This document shows, piece after piece, positions 25,163 to 33,454 of a stretch of DNA of 64,000 nt. The translations under genes and the position numbers were made by a program. Every line of letters starts with the position of its first letter. The first letter of the stretch is position 1. This DNA is from Rhodospirillaceae bacterium (lineage in GTDB: Bacteria > Pseudomonadota > Alphaproteobacteria > GCA-2731375): positions 1 to 64,000 of the forward strand of contig JABJKS010000034.1 in NCBI GenBank assembly GCA_018660265.1, in the 5' to 3' direction. The notes under the pieces are model-generated. The model had not been told where the DNA came from. It saw only the letters and a list, made by a program, of their open reading frames with translations, and did no database searches.

Positions 25163-26113
25163 TTACAGACGATAAAACCGCTCTGCCGTATCATGGAATA
25201 ATGCGTCGCGCTCCCCGCTGGAGCAATCCCGGATCATGTGGGCAATGGCGCTGACCTGATCTACATAGCCGATACGCAACTTTGCCACGGGGAAGTTGGA
25301 GGCGAACATGCAGCGGTTAAAGCCGAAGATTTCAATGGCCTCCCGCACCAGGATCCGGTTGTCATCATAATCCCAAGGCGCACCCGCCAGACCCATTTCG
25401 GAAATCTTCAGATGCACATGTTCCATGGCGGCAAGGGCAGTCATGCCACGACGCCACTCAGCCAGACCTTCGGCGCTGCGATCCCAGGCCAGGCCGGTAT
25501 GTTCAGTAACAATCGGGAGGTCCGGATAAAGCGCGCAAACCTCCGCCGCCTCCACCAAATGCCAAAACGGCACCCGCAAGTCCCAGGACAAACCATGCCG
25601 GCGCAACCGGCCCAGGCCGGTCCGCCAGGCCGGGTCCTGCATGCTGCCGGGCGTGCCCGCAACACCATTCCGGCCTGCGGCGCTGGATGCGGTTCTGGGC
25701 TTGGACCTGATCCCTCGAACTGCCGGGAAAGATGCCTGTGCCGCCAGGATTTCGGCGCTGTTATCTTCATGCAACCAGGCATGGGCGACAATGGCATGGG
25801 GCAAGCTGTGGCCGGCCATCTGGGTGACGAGCCATTCCGTCTCCGCCACCTGGGCGTCGCGATCAGCTTCCGCCTCCACATGCACGGTCTTTACCACGCG
25901 CAGAGGGCCAACATCAGCGCGGAAGTCGATGGGACTGTAGTTTTGCTTCAAGGCATCATAGTTGCCCAGCAGGAAATGTTCTTCGTGGTGATCGGTCAGC
26001 CAGGGATAGTGAACCGCCTGCAAATCAAACAAATGGTGATGGCTGTCGATAATATCGAAGTCCAGGTCCAGACCGGTAAAGTCCGGCAGATTGGTCGGCT
26101 TGGAAACATCCAT
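25163..26113 (-). CDS. Amidohydrolase-2 family TIM-barrel hydrolase
   Basis: Metal-dependent hydrolase of the COG3618 type (L-fuconolactonase / 2-pyrone-4,6-dicarboxylate hydrolase relatives), about 316 residues. DSHHHLFDLQAVHYPWL near the start gives the HxH metal ligands. PIVTEHTGLAWDR, HLKISEMG and MFASNFPVAKL follow in the usual order. It likely opens a lactone or similar ring. ATG at 26113 (MDVSKP) lies ten bases after the stop of the DJ-1-like gene. Upstream in-frame ATGs at 26131 and 26140 would overlap that gene. It is followed after 17 bases by the dehalogenase-like gene. Confidence 0.8.
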   Translation of the reverse strand: MDVSKPTNLPDFTGLDLDFDIIDSHHHLFDLQAVHYPWLTDHHEEHFLLGNYDALKQNYSPIDFRADVGPLRVVKTVHVEAEADRDAQVAETEWLVTQMAGHSLPHAIVAHAWLHEDNSAEILAAQASFPAVRGIRSKPRTASSAAGRNGVAGTPGSMQDPAWRTGLGRLRRHGLSWDLRVPFWHLVEAAEVCALYPDLPIVTEHTGLAWDRSAEGLAEWRRGMTALAAMEHVHLKISEMGLAGAPWDYDDNRILVREAIEIFGFNRCMFASNFPVAKLRIGYVDQVSAIAHMIRDCSSGERDALFHDTAERFYRL

Positions 26114-26123
26114 TTTACGGGGC

Positions 26124-26717
26124 CTAAACATCGCCGGCATAGGGCGGTGCGGGATCGTATTCCATATTGCGTTGAACGCTGCGGGCAAAGTTGGGGCCAT
26201 ACATTTCGCCGATCAGCCACAGGGTCATGTCGATGCCTGCGGATACGCCAGCGGAGCTAACCACATTACCATCACGAACATAGCGCACATCATCCAGAAC
26301 TTCCCCCGCCTTGCCCCGATCACGCACCATATCCACCGCCGCCCAGTGGGTGGTAATTCGTTTCCCCGCAGCGGGCCCAGCTTCCGCCAGCAGCATGGAG
26401 CCGGTACAGACCGAGGTCACCCATTTGCAATCCTTGGACACTTCGGCGATCCAGCTCAACAATGCTGTGTTGTTCACCTCTGTTCGGGTGCCCGAGCCGC
26501 CGGGCACCAAAATAACATCCAGTTTCGGTGCATCGGTAATGGCGTGATCCATGATGATCCGCATGCCCTTGTTACAGGTTACCGTGCCGCCATGTTCGGA
26601 TATGGACACCACGGAAATATCATCCCGTTGTTTCGAAGCCATGGTAAAGACTTCCCAAGGCCCGACCGCATCAAGCTCTTCCGTACCATCAAAAAACAAA
26701 ATTCCGAATGTGGTCAT
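26124..26717 (-). CDS. DJ-1/PfpI family protein (isonitrile-hydratase-like)
   Basis: A 197-residue flavodoxin-like protein of the DJ-1/ThiJ/PfpI superfamily. The early acidic residue is in FFDGTEELDAVGPWEV. The nucleophilic Cys sits in the elbow VTSVCTGSMLLAEAG, and a conserved TTHWAA follows. This arrangement is that of the GlxA N-domain and isonitrile hydratase (InhA). It has no AraC domain, so it is not a regulator. ATG at 26717 is preceded by GGGGAGCGG. It is the first gene of the operon leading to the dehalogenase-like protein. The operon starts at a palindrome shared with the divergent thiolase gene. Confidence 0.8.
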   Translation of the reverse strand: MTTFGILFFDGTEELDAVGPWEVFTMASKQRDDISVVSISEHGGTVTCNKGMRIIMDHAITDAPKLDVILVPGGSGTRTEVNNTALLSWIAEVSKDCKWVTSVCTGSMLLAEAGPAAGKRITTHWAAVDMVRDRGKAGEVLDDVRYVRDGNVVSSAGVSAGIDMTLWLIGEMYGPNFARSVQRNMEYDPAPPYAGDV

Positions 26718-26747
26718 CCCACCGCTCCCCAATCTGCCGAATGACAG

Positions 26748-26771
26748 CACTATAACGTCCAAGCTATAGTG
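26748..26771. promoter_or_regulatory. Palindromic operator candidate in a divergent promoter region
   Basis: CACTATA (26748-26754) and TATAGTG (26765-26771) form a perfect inverted repeat with a 10-bp centre, midway between the divergent DJ-1-like and thiolase starts. The arms could also serve as -10 elements in either direction (TATAGT). A regulator bound here would control both operons. Confidence 0.4.
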
Positions 26772-26802
26772 TGGCGAATTACCAAATGTCGGAGGGAACA
26801 TC

Positions 26803-28041
26803 ATGACCAAGGTCTTCATTGCCGGTGTCGGCATGACAAGAATGGGCAAATTGCTCGACCGCAGCATCAAAAGCCTGACAGCGGATGCCGTGGGGGAGGC
26901 TTTGGACGATGCGGGCGTTGCAGCGGCAGAGATCCAGTCAGCCTATTTCTCCAACGCCACACAAGGCCACATGGAAGGTCAGGACATGATCCGCGGCCAG
27001 ATTGCCCTGCGTGATATGGGGATTGAACAAATCCCGGTGGTCAACGTGGAAAACGCCTGCGCCTCGGGTGCCACCGCCTTCAATCTGGCGGTGCAGTTTC
27101 TCAAGGCCGGCGAGGGCGATGTCAGCCTGGCGGTAGGGGCGGAGAAAATGTACTCCAAAGACCGGGCCAGGATGTTTTCCGCCTTTGACGGTGCCTGGGA
27201 CGTTGCGGAAGTAGAGGCGAACCAAGCCAATCTTTTGGCCCTGGGGGAAGGCTATGAAGTGCCACCGGGCACTACTTCAGACAAGCCATATAGCTTGTTC
27301 ATGGACGTCTATGCGGCCTGGTCACGCTTTCACATGAAACAGTTTGGCACCACCCAGCGGCAGATCGCCGCCGTCTCGGCCAAGAACCACAATCATTCCC
27401 AATATAACGACCGGGCCCAATATCGCATGCCCTATACGGTGGATGAGATTTTGGCCGCCCCACCCATCACTTATCCCCTGACCCTGCCCATGTGCGCGCC
27501 TATCTCCGACGGCGGCGCGGCAGCGATCCTGTGCACCGAAGACGGATTGAAACGCCTCGGCCTGGATCGTGCGCGGGCGGTGGAAGTTAAGGCGTCGATC
27601 CTGCAGACAGGCTCCAACCGGGTCGTGACCGATATGGCAGAGCATGTCACAGCGAAAGCAGCGCGGCGGGCCTATGAGCGGGCCGGTGTCGGGCCGGAAG
27701 ATGTCTCCGTCGCTGAAGTCCACGATGCCACTGCCATGGGCGAGATTGTGCAGATAGAAAACCTGGGGTTTTGCGACTTCGGCGACGGCGGCGCAACATC
27801 AGAGCGGGGGGATACAACGTTGGGCGGGCGCGTTCCCGTCAACCCATCCGGCGGCCTGGAATGCAAAGGCCACCCTATTGGCGCAACGGGCCTGTGTCAG
27901 ATCCAGGAGTTGACGACCCAGCTGCGAGGTGAGGCGGGGGAGCGCCAGGTGGAAGATGCCCGCATCGGCCTGGCGGAAAATGGCGGCGGTCTGTATGGCA
28001 TCGAAGAATCCGTCGCCTCCGTTGTTATTCTTGGAATTTAG
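26803..28041 (+). CDS. Thiolase family protein (SCP2-thiolase-like)
   Basis: Acetyl-CoA acetyltransferase / thiolase-fold enzyme of 412 residues. The nucleophilic Cys is in NVENACASGATAF. AEVHDATAMGEI and GGLECKGHPIGATGLCQ near the C terminus supply the His and second Cys positions. It has the layout of SCP2-type thiolases, used in bacteria for degradation of sterols, side chains and unusual acyl-CoAs. The ribosome binding site is GGAGGGAAC. The end overlaps the convergent MFS gene by 17 bases. Confidence 0.87.
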   Translation: MTKVFIAGVGMTRMGKLLDRSIKSLTADAVGEALDDAGVAAAEIQSAYFSNATQGHMEGQDMIRGQIALRDMGIEQIPVVNVENACASGATAFNLAVQFLKAGEGDVSLAVGAEKMYSKDRARMFSAFDGAWDVAEVEANQANLLALGEGYEVPPGTTSDKPYSLFMDVYAAWSRFHMKQFGTTQRQIAAVSAKNHNHSQYNDRAQYRMPYTVDEILAAPPITYPLTLPMCAPISDGGAAAILCTEDGLKRLGLDRARAVEVKASILQTGSNRVVTDMAEHVTAKAARRAYERAGVGPEDVSVAEVHDATAMGEIVQIENLGFCDFGDGGATSERGDTTLGGRVPVNPSGGLECKGHPIGATGLCQIQELTTQLRGEAGERQVEDARIGLAENGGGLYGIEESVASVVILGI

Positions 28042-29260
28042 CGCCGCCGCGTCGACCTGACAGCAGGCGAACCATGATGGCACCAAACAGGATGACCCCG
28101 CCGACAGTGGCGAAGGCCAAACCCCAGCTGTCCGCGGTTTGTCCATTGCCCGTGTGATCCAGGATCACACCGAATAATACCGGTCCCGCCAAGCCACCAG
28201 CGGCGGCGGCGACACCAAATACGGCGACTGTATTGCCCCTTTGCGTAGGATCGGAGGCATTGACCGCACCGCCATTCAACATGCCGCTGTCCGCCAGTAT
28301 AAAACAATTGTGCATAAGGACGAGCCCGATCAAAAGCCACAGGGACCACGCAGCCGAAAAGCCGACAAAGAATGCCGCCACGGCAGAGGCCGTCATGACC
28401 AGAAAGGCTGCCTTGGCATAGCCGGCACGATGCGCGAACTCTCCCCCTGCCATGCTGGTCGGCACGCCGATGAGAATAAGAATTGTCGCCACCAGGGGAA
28501 CATTGAAGCCTGCAGGCACCTCCGGACGGGTCGCCACAACCCAGGTCAGAAACGCAACGGTCCAACCACGCACGGCAAGCAATTCGAAATGATGTGCGAA
28601 CGAGCCTACGATGAAACCCAAGGCCTCCCGGTTGCGCAAAATTGACCGGAAATCGGGAATAAACCGTGACTTTAAGGTTTGGCCACCTGCCCCGCCATCC
28701 GCGCCTTCAGGCACTGCGGGCGGCAGCAGGAACAGCATCAGGGCAGCAGCAACCAAGTTCGTGCATGCGGGTAGAACAAAGGCCCATTCCCAGCCGAAGG
28801 CATCCTTGGTCTCCGCCGCCGCCAAAAGGGACAACGACGAACAGACCGCAAAGGAAGAGACATAAATCGAACCCGCGCGGCCCTTACTCTCTCCCTCCAC
28901 CCGGTCGGAAATCGCCTTCACGCCCGGCAGATAGGTCCAGGCAAAGCCCAGACCCTGAAGGGTGCGAAAAGCCATGGCGCTCCAGAAACCATCCGCCAGA
29001 CCCATGCCGCCATAGCCGATGACATTGACGATCGCGCCCAGGATCAGCATACGGCGGGCATCAATACGGTCCGTTATACCAACGAAGGAAACGCCGATCA
29101 GATAGGTCAAATATGGAATGCCGGCAATCCATCCGGCCTCGGTATTGCTTAACCCCCACATCTCCACGAACAGTGGCAACAAGGCCGGTGTTGCGTGCAT
29201 GCCTAACAGGGTCAGGCCCAGAAATGTGCACATCAAAATTATGAGCGAACGCATGGACAT
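28025..29260 (-). CDS. Major facilitator superfamily transporter
   Basis: About 411 residues with 12 predicted membrane segments, most similar in layout to the oxalate/formate or nitrate/sugar-like MFS groups. The loop 2-3 motif appears as GITDRIDARRMLILGAIVNVIG, after a first helix SLIILMCTFLGLTLLGMHATPALLPLF. It exports or imports a small solute. The substrate is unknown. The neighbouring catabolic genes suggest an organic acid. Start MSMRSLII at 29260 is preferred over an ATG 14 codons upstream. The gene converges with, and slightly overlaps, the thiolase gene. Confidence 0.78.
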   Translation of the reverse strand: MSMRSLIILMCTFLGLTLLGMHATPALLPLFVEMWGLSNTEAGWIAGIPYLTYLIGVSFVGITDRIDARRMLILGAIVNVIGYGGMGLADGFWSAMAFRTLQGLGFAWTYLPGVKAISDRVEGESKGRAGSIYVSSFAVCSSLSLLAAAETKDAFGWEWAFVLPACTNLVAAALMLFLLPPAVPEGADGGAGGQTLKSRFIPDFRSILRNREALGFIVGSFAHHFELLAVRGWTVAFLTWVVATRPEVPAGFNVPLVATILILIGVPTSMAGGEFAHRAGYAKAAFLVMTASAVAAFFVGFSAAWSLWLLIGLVLMHNCFILADSGMLNGGAVNASDPTQRGNTVAVFGVAAAAGGLAGPVLFGVILDHTGNGQTADSWGLAFATVGGVILFGAIMVRLLSGRRGGAKFQE

Positions 29261-29356
29261 TAAAAAATGTGATCCCCAACTTGAACTGGTGTTGCGCACC
29301 ATATGGCCCAGGACGAAGGGCAGCGCAAATCCGCGATCACATATTTTGATGCATTA

Positions 29357-29604
29357 TACCAAGGTGCGATGATAAAGACCTATATAGATCGTTTCAGGGG
29401 CGTGCCGGGTAGGAATGGAAGCGCCGACGGTACAGGTACCTTCAAGTTTTCATGACGCCGCCGGCGCGCCTCTGAAACGACCGGATTCGGCGCCGTACGA
29501 AGGCTTTCGGCGGTGTCGCGCGCAGCTTAAGGTACATGCAGCACGCTCCTACCCGAAAGCCTTCGTACGGCGTCTATATGGGTCTTTATCATCTCACCTT
29601 GGTA
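29357..29604. mobile_element. 248-bp inverted-repeat element (MITE-like) with nested hairpins
   Basis: Terminal inverted repeats starting TACCAAGGTG run about 32 bases, with two mismatches between arms (29357-29388 with 29573-29604). They are flanked by a TTA direct repeat. Directly inside lie a 14-bp stem (29389-29402 with 29467-29480, one mismatch) and a perfect 20-bp stem CGCCGTACGAAGGCTTTCGG (29491-29510 with 29553-29572). Between them is a ten-base CCG-GATT-CGG mini-hairpin. The stems abut, so single-stranded DNA or RNA would fold as a multi-arm junction. No transposase is encoded. It may be a non-autonomous element, or a structural element in the gdhA upstream region. Confidence 0.65.
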
Positions 29605-29615
29605 TTAGTTGTTTA

Positions 29616-29631
29616 TTGACCGTTTGGTCGA
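29616..29631. promoter_or_regulatory. Operator-like palindrome upstream of gdhA
   Basis: TTGACCGTTTGGTCGA is a near-perfect palindrome (GACC-N4-GGTC with one outer mismatch). It is similar in form to many TetR-family operators and lies about 165 bases upstream of gdhA, just outside the inverted-repeat element. The remainder of the 29632-29794 interval shows no clear feature. Confidence 0.3.
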
Positions 29632-29794
29632 TAGCATTGCCACATCTAAAAATGCTCTTCATAGCATCGGGACAAAATCTGTGTGGTTCAGAAAATTTGG
29701 CTCACTGCAGGGCACATTAGTGTGTCACAATGCGGCGGTGAAATTTCGACACATGCGATTGTCTTAATAAAAACTAATTTGGGGACGACATCAA

Positions 29795-31147
29795 ATGACA
29801 GAACAACTAACCCTGGAACAATTCATGGATGGCGTGAAAAAGCGCAATCCCGGCCAGCCGGAATTTCATCAGGCGGTGCACGAGGTTGTGGACACGCTTA
29901 TTCCCTATATTGAAGCCAATCCGATCTATCACAAAATGCAGATCCTCGAACGCATGACGGAGCCGGATCGCATTGTCAGTTTTCGCGTCTGCTGGGAAGA
30001 TGACGACGGAAATGTCCGGGTTAACCGGGGCTGGCGGGTGCAGTTCAATAACTCCATTGGGCCCTACAAAGGCGGTTGCCGTTTTCACCCCACGGTCAAT
30101 GAAAGCGTCCTGAAGTTTTTGGGTTTTGAACAGCAATTCAAGAATTCCCTGACCGGTCTGCCCATGGGCGGCGGCAAGGGCGGTGCCAACTTCAATCCCA
30201 AGGGCAAGTCGGACCACGAGGTGATGCGGTTCTGTCAGTCCTTCATGACCGAATTGTGCCGTCATATCGGCCCCAATATCGACGTTCCCGCCGGCGATAT
30301 CGGCGTTGGCGCACGGGAAATTGGCTATATGTTCGGGCAATACAAACGCCTGACCAACAAATTTGAAGGCATTTTGACCGGCAAGGGCCTGGAATTCGGC
30401 GGCTCGCTCATCCGGACAGAGGCCACGGGCTACGGCGCTGTCTATTTCCTGCAATGCATGCTCGACAAGATCGGCGGCACTTTAGATGGTGCCAATGTGG
30501 TGATCTCTGGCTCCGGCAACGTTGCCACGTTCGCGGCGGAGAAGTGCCTGCATTTAGGTGCCAAGGTTCTGACCCTATCCGACTCGGGCGGCTACATCCA
30601 TGATCCCGACGGCATCAACCAGGAAAAGCTGGATTGGATCAAGGAATTGAAGAATGTCCGGAGAGGCCGGATTTCAGAATATGTAGCCCAATATCCCAAC
30701 GCCACCTTCCACGAAGGCCGGCCCTGGGGCGTTCCCTGTGACTATGCCATCCCCTGCGCCACGCAGAATGAAATCGATGAGGATGAAGCGAAACTGCTGG
30801 TCAAGAACGGCTGTAAGGGCGTCTCGGAAGGTGCCAACATGCCAACAGTGGTTGCGGGCATCAACGTCTTTCAAGCGGCTGGGATTTTGTACGGTCCGTC
30901 CAAGGCCGCGAATGCCGGTGGCGTCGCCGTCTCGGGCATGGAGATGAGCCAGAATTCAGCCCGGATTTCGTGGAACGAGGATGACCTACAAAAGCTGTTG
31001 TTGAGCACTATGCAGGACATTCACGACAGCTGTTATCAATATGGCCAAGGCAAGGGCGTAAACGGTAGCTGCGACTACCTGATGGGGGCCAACTTAGCCG
31101 GCTTCGTCAAGATTGCCGATGCTATGCTTGCTTACGGCGTCCAATAA
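29795..31147 (+). CDS. gdhA: NADP-dependent glutamate dehydrogenase
   Basis: Catalyses reductive amination of 2-oxoglutarate with ammonium and NADPH, the low-affinity route of ammonium assimilation. The 450 residues match the hexameric bacterial GdhA (E. coli 447). Substrate-binding GPYKGGCRFHPTVNE, catalytic-lysine region PMGGGKGGANFNPKGKSDHEVMRF and nucleotide-binding VVISGSGNVATFAAEK are intact. The ribosome binding site GGGGAC precedes ATG at 29795. It is monocistronic, with a terminator downstream and a long upstream region containing the inverted-repeat element. Its role in nitrogen metabolism is of interest given the NtrC-like sites elsewhere in the window, but no sigma-54 site is seen here. 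Confidence 0.95.
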   Translation: MTEQLTLEQFMDGVKKRNPGQPEFHQAVHEVVDTLIPYIEANPIYHKMQILERMTEPDRIVSFRVCWEDDDGNVRVNRGWRVQFNNSIGPYKGGCRFHPTVNESVLKFLGFEQQFKNSLTGLPMGGGKGGANFNPKGKSDHEVMRFCQSFMTELCRHIGPNIDVPAGDIGVGAREIGYMFGQYKRLTNKFEGILTGKGLEFGGSLIRTEATGYGAVYFLQCMLDKIGGTLDGANVVISGSGNVATFAAEKCLHLGAKVLTLSDSGGYIHDPDGINQEKLDWIKELKNVRRGRISEYVAQYPNATFHEGRPWGVPCDYAIPCATQNEIDEDEAKLLVKNGCKGVSEGANMPTVVAGINVFQAAGILYGPSKAANAGGVAVSGMEMSQNSARISWNEDDLQKLLLSTMQDIHDSCYQYGQGKGVNGSCDYLMGANLAGFVKIADAMLAYGVQ

Positions 31148-31163
31148 AATTGATGCTGTGAAT

Positions 31164-31200
31164 AACGGCCCGCCTCGTATGAGGCGGGCCGTTTTCTTTT
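31164..31200 (+). terminator. Terminator after gdhA
   Basis: A 13-bp perfect stem with arms AACGGCCCGCCTC and GAGGCGGGCCGTT and a GTAT loop is followed by TTTTCTTTT. It may also serve the convergent LLM gene. Confidence 0.92.
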
Positions 31201-31217
31201 CAGCGACCAACCCTGAA

Positions 31218-32132
31218 TTAAAGTCTGCTTTGCAGATAATCCAGCGTCCGAGCCTGGGCACCGGGGTCCGTCTCAGCTGTGTGGGCGATAAGGTCCGTTG
31301 TCCCGGCTTCGGCGATTTGGCTGATCGCCCGATCCAAGGCCGCTTCGTCGCCCACCAGGGCAAGCTCCGCCGGGCCGGCCATGCCTTCGCGGTCCAGCAT
31401 GGCCCGGTAAGACGGTAGTTGGCCATATACCTGCAGCATCTCGCCTATTTTCGCACGGGTTTCATCGACCTGATTTGTCAGAACGATGGGAAAGCCGGCA
31501 ATAACCCGAGGGCTGGGCCGGCCGGCAGCACTTGCCGCATTGCCCATGGTGGGCAGGACATGTTGGGCAATGGTGCGCGGGCCGGTCATCCACAACGCCG
31601 TCCCATCCGTGTATCGTCCCGCCAGTTCCAGCATCCGGGGCCCCATGGCGGCAACGATCAAAGGCACCGGCTTGGCTGCATCGGGAACATTCAATTCAAT
31701 CTTACTGCGATAATGATCGCCGGAAAAAGCGGCACCTTCGCCACGCAGCAAAGGCGTCAGAATTTTCAGGTATTCTTCCATTGTATTCGCCGGCTGGGCG
31801 TAGGAGAGGCCCAGGGCATCCTCAATCACAACTTTGTGGGACAGCCCGATACCCAGCGTTAAGCGGCCCCGCGCCATTGCGGATGCAGTCAAGGCCTGTT
31901 GTGCCAAGGCGACGGGATGGCGCGGCTGAATGGGCGTGACCGCCGTACCGACCTCTATTTTTTTGGTTTCGCGTGCGGCCATGGCCATGGCTGTCACGGC
32001 ATCGTGGCTGCGGATATTCGCCAACCATAACGATGGGAAGCCGCGGGCCTCCAAATCCTGGGCCATGGCGATATAATAGTCGATTGAGGCGTTCGCATCG
32101 GGAAGCCCGCCCGTCATAATGCCAAGTTTCAT
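31218..32132 (-). CDS. Luciferase-like (LLM) flavin/F420-dependent oxidoreductase
   Basis: TIM-barrel oxidoreductase of about 304 residues using FMN or F420. MKLGIMTGGLP at the start, EARGFPSLWLANIRSHDA, KKIEVGTAVTPIQPRHPVALAQQALT and a central LTLGIGLSHK segment are typical of F420-dependent LLM subfamilies. The cofactor cannot be decided from sequence. ATG at 32132 has GGAG nine bases upstream. The five-codon extension upstream is not needed. It stands alone, divergent from a secreted-protein gene. Confidence 0.82.
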   Translation of the reverse strand: MKLGIMTGGLPDANASIDYYIAMAQDLEARGFPSLWLANIRSHDAVTAMAMAARETKKIEVGTAVTPIQPRHPVALAQQALTASAMARGRLTLGIGLSHKVVIEDALGLSYAQPANTMEEYLKILTPLLRGEGAAFSGDHYRSKIELNVPDAAKPVPLIVAAMGPRMLELAGRYTDGTALWMTGPRTIAQHVLPTMGNAASAAGRPSPRVIAGFPIVLTNQVDETRAKIGEMLQVYGQLPSYRAMLDREGMAGPAELALVGDEAALDRAISQIAEAGTTDLIAHTAETDPGAQARTLDYLQSRL

Positions 32133-32191
32133 GGTCACGTGCTCCATTCTTTCAGATTGTGTTGGCCATAAATGTAATAGGACAAGGTATA

Positions 32192-32221
32192 TTGGGACAA
32201 GCGTGACTGCATCCTTATAAT
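32192..32221 (+). promoter_or_regulatory. Promoter of the secreted-protein gene
   Basis: TTGGGA (32192-32197), an 18-bp spacer and a perfect TATAAT (32216-32221) precede the ATG at 32249, giving a leader of about 20 bases. Confidence 0.55.
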
Positions 32222-32248
32222 GCAGCGAAATGAAATTTGGAGGTCAAT

Positions 32249-32878
32249 ATGTTCCGTGCTTTCACTGGTTTGGCGGTACTGCTATTCGCAGGGCTGATGG
32301 TGTCCCCTACCCTGGCGCAAAATAGTGCTGGCGCAAAGACAAGCGTGCTGATCCCGGTCACCAATTCGGCCAAAGATGTTGAGATCCTGATCGCCAATTT
32401 GTTGAAGGAGCATTTTAAGCTCGAATCCTCCCTCAAGCTGGTCAACGATGATCCGGAAAACCTGCGACTGCAGGTCCCCGTCAATGTGGACAAAAAGCAG
32501 GGCATCCCGCCCATCATCGCTTTAATCGATACGGCCGTGGTCGCCAGGGACAAGGCCGGCAAGGCCCTGTCCCAAACCATATCCATTGCCGCCACGGCTG
32601 ATATACTGTTCAAAAAAGAACAGATGCCGAAACTGCTGGAATGGGCCAACGCCTGGAATGCCAGGATGCTGCCAATTCGGGTGTTCATTGTGGAAAGCCG
32701 TGTTTTCACCGCGACCGCCATCCACGGCACTTTATCCGAGCCGACATCGTCTGATCGGGTGCTGGATAGTTTTCGCGGCGTTATTCAGGTTTGGGCCTCG
32801 GTCATGCGGGATCTACGGGTTAACAAATTCATTCCTGAGGCGAAGGCCTCTAAGACGAAGACTGGGGCGAAGAAGTAG
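32249..32878 (+). CDS. Secreted protein of unknown function
   Basis: A 209-residue protein with a classical Sec signal peptide (MFRAFTGLAVLLFAGLMVSPTLAQ), likely cleaved after Ala-Gln or just before. The mature part is a mix of charged and hydrophobic stretches, with a Lys-rich tail (SKTKTGAKK). The mature sequence matches no family I recognise. It contains no Cys, so it is not a lipoprotein. ATG at 32249 follows GGAGG by six bases. The end overlaps the convergent MaoC-like gene by 29 bases. It is predicted to be periplasmic. Confidence 0.7.
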   Translation: MFRAFTGLAVLLFAGLMVSPTLAQNSAGAKTSVLIPVTNSAKDVEILIANLLKEHFKLESSLKLVNDDPENLRLQVPVNVDKKQGIPPIIALIDTAVVARDKAGKALSQTISIAATADILFKKEQMPKLLEWANAWNARMLPIRVFIVESRVFTATAIHGTLSEPTSSDRVLDSFRGVIQVWASVMRDLRVNKFIPEAKASKTKTGAKK

Positions 32879-33323
32879 GCCGGCGTCTTAATAGTTGGAT
32901 AGAGCGCATGGTCATGGCGACCACATCGTTCTGATCATAAACCTGCCATTCCAAGCCCACGATGCCCCGGTCCGGCTTGCTGGCAGAGAGCCGGCTGTCC
33001 GTGATGGTAACGACAACATGGATAGTATCGTCAGGACGAACGGGATGGATCCAACGCAAATTGTCAATGCCGGGGGAGCCTAGGGAGGCATCGGGGGCCC
33101 ATGGGGTGGCCATGGTAAAAAGGCGAAAGGCATAGGTGCCCAGCATCCAGCCGGATGCGATCAGACCGCCATACATGTGTTCTTCCGCCGCCACCTTGTC
33201 CATGTGAAAAGGTTGCGGATCAAAGCGAAAGGCCCAATCAATAATCTCGGCCTCGGTCAATGTTTTGCCTGGCGATACGATCTGCTCGCCGACCTTAAAA
33301 TCCTCGAACCAACGTTCGCTCAT
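32850..33323 (-). CDS. MaoC-family (R)-hydratase/dehydratase
   Basis: Hot-dog-fold acyl-CoA hydratase-like protein of about 157 residues. The catalytic Asp/His pair is in FDPQPFHMDKVAAEEHMYGGLIASGWML, the standard MaoC motif. It hydrates trans-2-enoyl-CoA or dehydrates its product. Two ATGs stand in tandem. The second (33323) has the better spacing from AGGAAG. It diverges from the acyl-CoA synthetase gene, and both likely act on CoA thioesters. The C-terminal tail (RRRPTSSPQSSS) is low-complexity and lies in the overlap with the convergent gene. Confidence 0.83.
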   Translation of the reverse strand: MSERWFEDFKVGEQIVSPGKTLTEAEIIDWAFRFDPQPFHMDKVAAEEHMYGGLIASGWMLGTYAFRLFTMATPWAPDASLGSPGIDNLRWIHPVRPDDTIHVVVTITDSRLSASKPDRGIVGLEWQVYDQNDVVAMTMRSIQLLRRRPTSSPQSSS

Positions 33324-33454
33324 CATGCTTCCTTTCCTGCCAATCCGATACTGCAATAGACCATCGCCGCGCCTGATGCTATCCGGTCTGTAAAAAATGG
33401 AGCGCTGTGCTAAATTGCCGGCACAATGTTACGGTTCCCCCCTAGGAGTACTAT

